NCBI GenBank assembly: GCA_002707525.1
Contig: PAND01000016.1
Span: 1-32,924 of the forward strand
Direction of reading: 5' to 3'
Length of the DNA stretch: 32,924 nt
From: Flavobacteriales bacterium
GTDB taxonomy: Bacteria; Bacteroidota; Bacteroidia; Flavobacteriales; Schleiferiaceae
A program made the translations under genes and the position numbers. Under the pieces are notes generated by a model that saw nothing but the letters and a program-made list of their open reading frames with translations, ran no database searches and had not been told where the DNA came from. This document shows, in pieces, positions 27,174-32,924 of this stretch (within the stretch, counting starts at the first letter, position 1; each line of letters opens with the position of its first letter).

Positions 27174-28073
27174 TTATCGCATTTTTAAGAAGCCGACCTC
27201 TTTGGAATCAAGGTGTCTGTATTGACCTCTGTTTAATCTTTTTTTAGTTAATCCTGCGAAAGAAACCCGATCCAACTGTTCAACCTCAAATCCGTAATGG
27301 GCAAAAAGTCTACGAACAATTCGAGGTTTATTAACATGAATACGCATGCCAATTTCACGCTTGTTTTTATCGTCCGTAAAATTGATTTCTTCCACAGGTA
27401 CAGGGCCTTCTTCTAAAACAGTTCCTGCCGCAATGGTGTCCAATTCCTTTTTACTTAACGGTTTATCTAGCACAATATGATAAATGTTTGCGGCACTGTT
27501 AACTCCTTTGGTTAAACGCTTAGCCGTATCGGCATCATTTGTTAGAAGTAGCACCCCTGTGCTTCCGCGTTCCATTTGACCTACGGGATAGATTCGTTCT
27601 TTACATGCGTTCCCTGCAAGCTCAAAAACTGTTTTGCGCGCTTTTGGATCATCCATGGATGCGAGAAACCCTTTAGGTTTGTTTAAGAGTACATAACGCA
27701 TTTTATCCGTCTTGAGCGTGGTGCCGTTGTATTTGATAACATCCTCTGGTTTCACTTTGTAACCCATGGATGTGACCACTTTATTATTAACGGATACAAG
27801 CCCTGCACCAATTAAATCATCTGCTTCGCGACGCGAACATATACCCGCATTAGATAAGTACTTGTTCAGACGTATGCTATCACTTGAACCGCTTAATTGT
27901 TCTGCCGTTTTACTGCGAACGCCACGGAACTTTTTGACAGGACGAGCGCCGTGAATAGGACGGTCATCACCTGCTTCTCTGTCCCAAGTTTTCTTTGGTC
28001 CACTAGCGAATCTATTTTTGTCCTCTGACTTTCCCTTACGTGGTCCTTTACTTTGTGGTCTACTGTTGCGCAT
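27174..28073 (-). CDS. RsuA/RluB-type pseudouridine synthase with altered active site
   Basis: 299 residues. A basic disordered tail (1-65, rich in Arg, Lys, Gly), an S4 RNA-binding domain (IRLNKYLSNAGICSRREADD, 67-86) and the catalytic domain. In this family the catalytic Asp lies in a GRLD motif; here the site reads YPVGQMERGSTGVLLLTND (162-180), so Arg-Leu-Asp is Gln-Met-Glu with E168 in the Asp place. The downstream RQVRR motif is RIVRR (251-255). The fold signatures (LLNKPKGFLAS, 129-139) are kept. It may be inactive or act only in RNA binding; another RluB copy may exist outside the window. A perfect -7 box lies 17 nt upstream. Confidence 0.88.
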   Translation of the reverse strand: MRNSRPQSKGPRKGKSEDKNRFASGPKKTWDREAGDDRPIHGARPVKKFRGVRSKTAEQLSGSSDSIRLNKYLSNAGICSRREADDLIGAGLVSVNNKVVTSMGYKVKPEDVIKYNGTTLKTDKMRYVLLNKPKGFLASMDDPKARKTVFELAGNACKERIYPVGQMERGSTGVLLLTNDADTAKRLTKGVNSAANIYHIVLDKPLSKKELDTIAAGTVLEEGPVPVEEINFTDDKNKREIGMRIHVNKPRIVRRLFAHYGFEVEQLDRVSFAGLTKKRLNRGQYRHLDSKEVGFLKMR

Positions 28074-28090
28074 GGCAGAAATAATTTCAG

Positions 28091-28098
28091 CAAAGTTA
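28091..28098 (-). promoter_or_regulatory. Bacteroidota -7 box TAACTTTG for the RluB-like/AsmA-like genes
   Basis: On the minus strand, exact TAnnTTTG, 17 nt before the ATG at 28073, giving a leader of about 10-12 nt. No -33 TTG at normal spacing. Confidence 0.55.
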
Positions 28099-28140
28099 CT
28101 TCAGTTCTAGGCCATTACTGCTTATTTTCTTGGTGAATGA

Positions 28141-28461
28141 CTAACATTCAATAGGAAATAGTTGAGGCACTAAACTTTCGCCGAAATAATAGAAGAGGAG
28201 GAGCTGCCATTCAAGGCAATGGTGCTGTGCCATAAGAGGTCCAGCTTCCTTAAGAATTCGCTGCATCTGTCCGCGAGAAATGAGCTCGCATGGAAGCTCC
28301 TCGTTCTTCCGGTACTTTACTTCAATAATCACAAGGATATTTTCTTTTCGAGCAACTACGTCAATTTGTGTTCTTGATTTACGATAATTCTCGTAGAGAA
28401 TTTCATAGCCTTTATTTTGAATGTACGCAGCAGCATGTTGCTCATAAAGTTGATAATCCAT
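28141..28461 (-). CDS. YraN/UPF0102-like nuclease-fold protein
   Basis: 106 residues from the ATG at 28461 (MDYQLYEQHAAAYIQ); a TTG two codons upstream is ignored. The YraN pattern is clear: a start with AAAYIQNKGYEILYENYR, then TQIDVVA (31-37) and VIIEVKYR (44-51), the Asp34, Glu47, Lys49 of the restriction-endonuclease-like fold. The usual GEIDLIA has Gln (Q32) in place of Glu, and Gly is Thr. Function of the family is uncertain. Between an LD-carboxypeptidase and the RluB-like gene, on the same strand. Confidence 0.82.
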   Translation of the reverse strand: MDYQLYEQHAAAYIQNKGYEILYENYRKSRTQIDVVARKENILVIIEVKYRKNEELPCELISRGQMQRILKEAGPLMAQHHCLEWQLLLFYYFGESLVPQLFPIEC

Positions 28462-28464
28462 ACA

Positions 28465-28472
28465 CAAAGATT
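28465..28472 (-). promoter_or_regulatory. Possible -7 box AATCTTTG for the YraN-like gene
   Basis: One mismatch to TAnnTTTG on the minus strand, only 3 nt before the ATG at 28461. Weak on its own; it fits the pattern seen at other starts in this window. Confidence 0.35.
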
Positions 28473-28523
28473 CCTAAGCGGACTGCCAGAGAACAAGTAT
28501 TGTGAGCAAGAATTAATTATGAA

Positions 28524-29405
28524 CTATAGTTTAAATTCAATTTGATTTTTATTTACTTCTGCGGAACTGCCAATGACCAAGGGGAATTGTTGTGAAGTAT
28601 GTCCAAAAGGTAAATTAGTAAGCACAGGAATGCTCAGCTCATCAAAGTATTTTCTCAACGTTTTTTCCACCTCTGTACCCCAAGGAATGTCGTGGTCATG
28701 AATATCTGAAAACTGACCCAACAAAACCCCTCTCAATCCTTTGAAAGCACCTTGGCGCTTGAGAGACAATAACATTCGATCAAGGTGGTAATGGTATTCA
28801 TCTAAATCTTCAAGCAGTAAGATGGCATTTTTTAAGGAAGGAAGTGAAGGTGTGCCGTAAATACTGAATATAACGCTGAGGTTGCCTCCAATAAGAGTGC
28901 CTCTACAGTGCCCGTGATCTTCTTTAAGTTCCAAAGGTTGTGGACCGTGGGAAAGCACCCGGAATGTATCATTCAAGTGATCATTGGTAGTATTTTCAAA
29001 GCTAATGGGCATGGCAGCATGCACTGTTGGAATATCGTGTTGATGTGCATGAAGCAAAAAGGTAGTAAAGTCAGAAAAGCCGACTAACCATTTGGGATGT
29101 TTCTTAAGAGATGACCAATCAACAGCATCTACAATGTCTGCACTTCCATACCCTCCGCGTACATTCCAAATGGCCTTAATACCCTTGTGATCAATGAGCT
29201 TGTTAAATGATTGAATACGCTGAGCTATGGAACCTGCTACTTGGCCTTCACGAAAAAGAATGTCGTCCTCAAAGTGAACCCTGAATCCTGCTTTTTCAAT
29301 AAACTCAGTGGCTGTATCTATCATTTCTTGAGTGGCAAATCGAGCTGTGGCACTCAGTCCTATCAAATCGCCGGGCTTTAAAAAAGCAGGAATTCTTTGT
29401 TTCAT
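28524..29405 (-). CDS. LD-carboxypeptidase (S66 family)
   Basis: 293 residues from the ATG at 29405 (MKQRIPAFLKPGDLIG). Serine peptidase that removes the terminal D-Ala from murein tetrapeptides during cell-wall recycling, or an MccF-like relative that cuts microcin amide bonds. Visible: VRGGYGSADIV (82-92), the nucleophile in GFSDFT (S111), LLLEDLDEYHYHLDRML with E199, and LPFGHTSQQFPLVIG with H269, completing the Ser-Glu-His triad. No signal peptide, so cytosolic. Divergent from metG, 65 bp apart. Confidence 0.92.
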   Translation of the reverse strand: MKQRIPAFLKPGDLIGLSATARFATQEMIDTATEFIEKAGFRVHFEDDILFREGQVAGSIAQRIQSFNKLIDHKGIKAIWNVRGGYGSADIVDAVDWSSLKKHPKWLVGFSDFTTFLLHAHQHDIPTVHAAMPISFENTTNDHLNDTFRVLSHGPQPLELKEDHGHCRGTLIGGNLSVIFSIYGTPSLPSLKNAILLLEDLDEYHYHLDRMLLSLKRQGAFKGLRGVLLGQFSDIHDHDIPWGTEVEKTLRKYFDELSIPVLTNLPFGHTSQQFPLVIGSSAEVNKNQIEFKL

Positions 29406-29409
29406 ACTT

Positions 29410-29417
29410 GAAAAATA
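29410..29417 (-). promoter_or_regulatory. Possible -7 box TATTTTTC for the LD-carboxypeptidase
   Basis: One mismatch to TAnnTTTG on the minus strand, 4 nt before the ATG at 29405. It lies opposite the metG promoter region. Confidence 0.35.
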
Positions 29418-29433
29418 GCACATAAAACCTTGT

Positions 29434-29441
29434 TATCTTTA
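29434..29441 (+). promoter_or_regulatory. Possible -7 box TATCTTTA for metG
   Basis: One mismatch to TAnnTTTG, with TTG at 29408-29410 (23-nt spacing). Transcription would begin near 29447, leaving a leader of about 24 nt before the metG ATG. Confidence 0.45.
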
Positions 29442-29470
29442 CGCTAGCATTTTTAAGCTACACATTCTTG

Positions 29471-31522
29471 ATGAGTACAAACAAAAAAATCATGGTGACG
29501 GCAGCTTTGCCGTATGCCAACGGTCCCATTCACATTGGTCACTTGGCCGGCTGCTACTTGCCGTCGGACATCTATGTGCGCTACATGCGAATGCGGGGGC
29601 GTGATGTAAAGTTTGTTTGCGGCTCAGACGAGCATGGAGTGCCAATCACCATAAAGGCTAAAAATGAGGGCATTACTCCTCAAGAGGTGGTAGATCGTTA
29701 CCATAAAATGATGGGTAGCGCTTTTGAAGAATTCGGAATCAGCTTTGATCATTACAGCCGAACTTCTAGTGAGCAGCATCACAAAAATGCTAAGGAGTTC
29801 TTCATGAACCTGCACCAAAAGGGGGCCTTAGAAGCAAAAGATACCCAGCAATATTATGATCCTGAGGTAGGTCAGTTTTTGGCCGATAGGTATATTACAG
29901 GTACCTGTCCTAAATGCGGACATGAGGAAGCTTATGGAGACCAATGCGAGAAATGTGGTTCTTCGCTCAGTCCTACAGAATTGATTCAACCAAAAAGTGC
30001 GCTCAGCGGGGCAAAGCCAGAATTGCGTAATACTACCAATTGGTTTTTACCGTTGGATAAGTTAAGTGGAGAGTTACGTGCTTTTTTGGAGAGTCGTGAA
30101 AATTGGAAGCCCAATGTTCTTGGACAATGCATGAGCTGGCTTAATTCCGGTGACGGTCTGCAGCCAAGGGCTATGACCCGTGACCTGAATTGGGGAGTTC
30201 CTGTACCCATAGAAGATGCGGAGGGAAAAGTCATGTATGTATGGTTTGATGCACCAATTGGATATATCAGCGCGACTCAAGAATTATTGCCAAACGATTG
30301 GGAGTCCTATTGGAAAGGTGATGATGCGGAAATAGTGCATTTTATTGGCAAAGACAACATTGTTTTTCACTGCATTATTTTTCCTGCTATGCTGCAGCAG
30401 CACGGTGGATATGCCCTGCCTAAGCAGGTGCCGGCAAACGAATTCCTCAATTTAGAGGGACGCAAGCTCAGTACCTCTAAAAACTGGGCAGTATGGCTTC
30501 ATGAGTACCTTGAAGATTTTCCTGGACAGCAGGATGTGCTGCGCTATGTATTGACTGCTACCATGCCAGAAACTAAGGATAATGACTTCACCTGGGCTGA
30601 TTTCCAGCAACGCAATAACAGCGAGCTTGTGGCAGGATTTGGAAACTTTGTAAACAGAGTAATGGTATTGACTCACAAATACTACGGTGGTGTTGTTCAA
30701 TCTCCAGGAGTACTGACTGATGCAGATTGTGAAGCATTAGCGACCATGTCACAATATGGCCGCCGCATAGCTAAGAGTTTGGAAGAATTCAAATTCAGAG
30801 AAGCCATTGGTGAGGCCATGAATCTAGCCCGGCTTGGTAACAAGTACCTTCAGGATCAAGAGCCATGGAAGGTGTACAAGCAAGATACTGAAAGGGCAGG
30901 AGCAATTTTGTTTGTTGCCACTCAAATAACAGCTGTACTCAGTATTGTGTTTGAGCCGTTTTTACCACAGACGTCTGCCACACTGCGTTCTATGCTTGCT
31001 ATGAATGGCACACCAAATTGGGAAGAAACAAACAAAGAAAACATAGTTGCGGATGGTACACAGCTAGGTGAGGCAGAATTACTATTTGCAAAAATAGAAG
31101 ATGCCCAAGTTGAGCAGCAGCGCGCAAAATTGGAAGCAAACATTCAAATAAAACAGGAGGAAGACGTGGAAAATCAAAAACGCGAACCACAAAAAGAGAA
31201 CATCACATTTGATCAATTTATGGAAATGGATCTACGCGTAGGGACTATCCTAGAGGCAGAGCGTGTTCCAAAAGCAGACCGACTACTAAAATTCACAGTA
31301 GATACAGGATTAGATAAGCGCACTATTGTCAGCGGTATTGCTTTACAGTTTACTCCGGAAGAAATGGTTGGCAAGAAGGTAACGGTGCTTATGAATTTGC
31401 CTCCACGTAAGATTCGCGGTGTAATTAGCCAAGGAATGTTACTTATGGCAGAGGATAGCAGCGGTTCTTTACGATTAATGACACCTGAAAACGGCGCTGA
31501 AAGTGGTTCGGTTATAGGATAA
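29471..31522 (+). CDS. metG: Methionine-tRNA ligase with C-terminal tRNA-binding domain
   Basis: 683 residues from the ATG at 29471 ([18 protein letters not shown]); the TTG codon just upstream is not used. Class I synthetase: HIGH (21-24), zinc knuckle with four Cys (C146, C149, C159, C162), and KLSTS as the KMSKS loop. The catalytic and anticodon-binding parts end near 550; a charged linker leads to a C-terminal EMAP/Trbp111 domain (about 575-683) with [20 protein letters not shown] and [15 protein letters not shown]. tRNA-Arg follows the stop by 5 nt. Confidence 0.97.
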   Translation: MSTNKKIMVTAALPYANGPIHIGHLAGCYLPSDIYVRYMRMRGRDVKFVCGSDEHGVPITIKAKNEGITPQEVVDRYHKMMGSAFEEFGISFDHYSRTSSEQHHKNAKEFFMNLHQKGALEAKDTQQYYDPEVGQFLADRYITGTCPKCGHEEAYGDQCEKCGSSLSPTELIQPKSALSGAKPELRNTTNWFLPLDKLSGELRAFLESRENWKPNVLGQCMSWLNSGDGLQPRAMTRDLNWGVPVPIEDAEGKVMYVWFDAPIGYISATQELLPNDWESYWKGDDAEIVHFIGKDNIVFHCIIFPAMLQQHGGYALPKQVPANEFLNLEGRKLSTSKNWAVWLHEYLEDFPGQQDVLRYVLTATMPETKDNDFTWADFQQRNNSELVAGFGNFVNRVMVLTHKYYGGVVQSPGVLTDADCEALATMSQYGRRIAKSLEEFKFREAIGEAMNLARLGNKYLQDQEPWKVYKQDTERAGAILFVATQITAVLSIVFEPFLPQTSATLRSMLAMNGTPNWEETNKENIVADGTQLGEAELLFAKIEDAQVEQQRAKLEANIQIKQEEDVENQKREPQKENITFDQFMEMDLRVGTILEAERVPKADRLLKFTVDTGLDKRTIVSGIALQFTPEEMVGKKVTVLMNLPPRKIRGVISQGMLLMAEDSSGSLRLMTPENGAESGSVIG

Positions 31523-31527
31523 ATATT

Positions 31528-31600
31528 GGCTCCGTAGTTCAACGAATAGAATGCAGGTTTCCGGAACCTGAGATAAGGGTTTGATTCCCTTCGGAGCTAC
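31528..31600 (+). tRNA. tRNA-Arg (anticodon CCG)
   Basis: Folded by hand: acceptor GGCTCCG (31528-31534) with CGGAGCT (31592-31598), the outermost pair a G-U; D-arm GTTC/GAAT; anticodon stem CAGGT/ACCTG with loop TTCCGGA, giving CCG; T-arm AAGGG/CCCTT with loop TTTGATT. CCA is not encoded. It decodes CGG. It begins 5 nt after the metG stop and ends at the terminator, so it appears to be cut from the metG transcript. Confidence 0.95.
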
Positions 31601-31629
31601 AAAAGCCCGCGCCATAGGCGCGGGCTTTT
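31601..31629. terminator. Bidirectional intrinsic terminator
   Basis: A perfect 13-bp inverted repeat, AAAAGCCCGCGCC (31601-31613) and GGCGCGGGCTTTT (31617-31629), has a 3-nt loop (ATA). The T-run on either strand lets it end both the metG-tRNA transcript and the cold-shock transcript, whose stop is 7 nt away. Confidence 0.93.
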
Positions 31630-31635
31630 CATTTA

Positions 31636-31827
31636 TTAAAGTGCTAATTCCACATTTACAGCACTCTTGCCTTTTTCTCCGTCATCCAAATCGAATGTCA
31701 CCGCATCTCCTTGGGTGATTTGGTGTTTGAGCCCACTGATGTGAACGTGGTATTCATTAGCTTCCCCATCTTCTTTAATGAAGCCAAAGCCTTTGTCAAT
31801 GTTATAGAATTTTACAGTTCCTTTCAT
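31636..31827 (-). CDS. Cold-shock domain protein
   Basis: 63 residues, a single cold-shock OB fold that binds single-stranded RNA or DNA. RNP1 is KGFGFI (12-17). RNP2 reads EYHVHISGL (25-33): the aromatic Phe usual before VH is His27, so RNA stacking at that point would differ. The ATG lies 1 nt after the stop of the T9SS protein gene on the same strand, leaving no room for a promoter between them; a promoter must lie within that gene or upstream of it. Confidence 0.92.
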   Translation of the reverse strand: MKGTVKFYNIDKGFGFIKEDGEANEYHVHISGLKHQITQGDAVTFDLDDGEKGKSAVNVELAL

Positions 31828-31828
31828 G

Positions 31829-32854
31829 TTAATGTGTAATAAGCCATCTTAATATTTGAGAAGATGTTTGGTCCTTAATGTGCACGAAGTAAGTTCCTGG
31901 AGCCAATACTGGCAAAGGCTCTTTATCCCCATGGCTTACCCATTGATGAACTAATTTTCCTTCTAAAGAATAAATAAGTATGTGACTTTCATGTTCTAAT
32001 TCTATAAGTGCTTGACCATGACTTGGATTGGGATACAACAACACTTGCTGTTTACTGTTTTCTTGAGTATGCATCTGTGCTGGGCTGTATATATTGAGCA
32101 TAACATTCACGTTCTTATAACTCACAGCTCCTGAACTATCTATGGTGAGTGTGTCGCAATATGTATCTGTACATGTGCTAACAAAATTAGAGTTTTGAGC
32201 TACGGCCGTGACAGTGACACATAGCGCATATGTGCCCGCTTGGGTGTAAATATGAGTGGGAAATTGACCTGTATCTGAACCTCCGTCTCCAAAATCCCAT
32301 AAATAGGAAACGTTTCCAAATTGGTTATAAATGGAATCCACTGTTGAGGTGTTATACACCACCACTTGACCCAAAGTAGTCAATACAGTATCAAACATAT
32401 AGGCTGCTTTACATCCTAAGGTTGTTCCACCGCCGGAACCACCTCCACCGGAACCGCCTCCGCCAGAGCCTCCTCCACCGTTACCGCCTCCTGATCCTGA
32501 ATTAGACCCGCAAATCACAAAGGACTGTGTGACCACGATTACACCACCAATGGCATTGGGGCTATACGCAATGGATACGTTTTGATGTGAATTAGAACAG
32601 GAGTCAAAAACTGAAATTGTGAGCGATCCTACAGTGCCTAATTGCAGCGTATCATTGAACATACCGTTTACATCTGTATATACAATGTATGCATTGACCC
32701 CCCCATTGGAATTGGAGTCAATGATATGCACTGGATAGTTAGAAATCCCATTTCCTGAGCTGTCAATTACAGATCCGTTTACTATTCCTGGAGTACCCTG
32801 ACCAAACGCCCAAATACTTGTTAATGTGAATAATAGAGAGTAAATATTTTTCAT
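31829..32854 (-). CDS. T9SS-secreted PKD-domain protein with Gly-Ser linker
   Basis: 341 residues from the ATG at 32854 (MKNIYSLLFT), which gives a signal peptide ending near AFGQ (19); the reading from 32890 adds 12 unlikely residues. Parts: a carboxypeptidase-regulatory-like beta domain (about 23-85, IVNGSVIDSSGNGISNYPVH), a glycine-rich linker (120-143) with three perfect GGGGS units (126-140), a PKD domain (about 160-218, YLWDFGDGGSDTG), and a C-terminal type IX sorting domain (about 272-341, LLYPNPSHG to TYFVHIKD). It is exported across the outer membrane by T9SS and probably surface-anchored or released. No enzyme domain is visible. Confidence 0.88.
   Translation of the reverse strand: MKNIYSLLFTLTSIWAFGQGTPGIVNGSVIDSSGNGISNYPVHIIDSNSNGGVNAYIVYTDVNGMFNDTLQLGTVGSLTISVFDSCSNSHQNVSIAYSPNAIGGVIVVTQSFVICGSNSGSGGGNGGGGSGGGGSGGGGSGGGTTLGCKAAYMFDTVLTTLGQVVVYNTSTVDSIYNQFGNVSYLWDFGDGGSDTGQFPTHIYTQAGTYALCVTVTAVAQNSNFVSTCTDTYCDTLTIDSSGAVSYKNVNVMLNIYSPAQMHTQENSKQQVLLYPNPSHGQALIELEHESHILIYSLEGKLVHQWVSHGDKEPLPVLAPGTYFVHIKDQTSSQILRWLITH
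32435..32479 (-). repeat. GGGGS-coding tandem repeat, three units
   Basis: Three 15-bp units encode residues 126-140 of the T9SS protein. The units use different glycine and serine codons, so the peptide is repeated more exactly than the DNA, which speaks against recent slippage or an assembly error. Confidence 0.85.
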
Positions 32855-32924
32855 GTCGGCAATTTGACTAAAAATACACTTGAATATCAAGACTTAAATG
32901 CTTAAGTGAGTGAAATGTTAATCT
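32855..32924. other. Right-edge intergenic sequence
   Basis: 70 AT-rich bases upstream of the T9SS gene. A weak -7-like TATTTTTA (one mismatch) is on the minus strand near 32867-32876. I see no other gene or structure. Confidence 0.4.

Noticed and set aside
32426-32497. Glycine-rich stretch as a CRISPR-like or satellite repeat
   Set aside because: The units are in frame, encode GGGGS with varied codons and have no spacers.

Overview
The window looks like chromosomal DNA of a Bacteroidota member, probably Flavobacteriales and aquatic. The reasons are the gene order around bamA (CBS protein, NAD kinase, DUF6089, uppS, bamA, two ompH genes, murI), the phylum-typical families (DUF4296, DUF2141, DUF6089, a QxH-type dihydroorotase), a type IX secretion C-terminal domain, -7 boxes of the Bacteroidota form TAnnTTTG, and almost no Shine-Dalgarno sequences. 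I see no insertion sequence, prophage, integrase or CRISPR array. The window is mostly housekeeping and densely packed.

Layout. 1-570: the 3' end of a 23S rRNA gene, a 5S rRNA gene and an intrinsic terminator. 584-2041 (-): an M20 peptidase. 2091-6019 (+): small membrane protein, HflX and MaeB. 6031-9072 (-): histidine kinase, HemW and a cyclase-family hydrolase, tightly coupled. 9110-11967 (+): polyprenol-phosphate mannose synthase, dihydroorotase and two small exported proteins. 11964-13471 (-): PdxJ and an alpha/beta hydrolase. 13511-21034 (+): the conserved envelope cluster, ending in MurI. 21089-22432 (+): an unusual cysteine-dioxygenase/methyltransferase fusion. 22434-22787 (-): a small holin-like membrane protein. 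22822-24780 (+): an M1 aminopeptidase lipoprotein. 24770-29405 (-): LD-carboxypeptidase, YraN-like protein, an atypical RluB-like protein and an AsmA-like protein. 29471-31600 (+): MetG followed after 5 nt by tRNA-Arg(CCG). 31636-32854 (-): a T9SS-secreted PKD protein and a cold-shock protein. The last 70 bases hold no gene start that I can support.

How the genes work together. The 13511-21034 block joins supply of the undecaprenyl carrier (UppS), cell-wall D-glutamate (MurI), outer-membrane protein assembly (BamA) and periplasmic chaperones (two OmpH/Skp proteins) with NADP supply (NadK). The LD-carboxypeptidase, AsmA-like, M1 peptidase and T9SS genes also belong to the envelope. PyrC, PdxJ, MaeB and MetG are central metabolism and translation.

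Main points of interest: (1) the thiol-dioxygenase/SAM-methyltransferase fusion, with the catalytic residues of a cysteine dioxygenase retained; (2) -7 promoter boxes only 3-7 nt before start codons, including a divergent pair at pdxJ/CBS-nadK, which points to leaderless or nearly leaderless mRNAs; (3) an RluB-like pseudouridine synthase whose catalytic Asp is Glu; (4) tRNA-Arg fused to the metG transcript; (5) a natural (GGGGS)x3 linker in a secreted protein.
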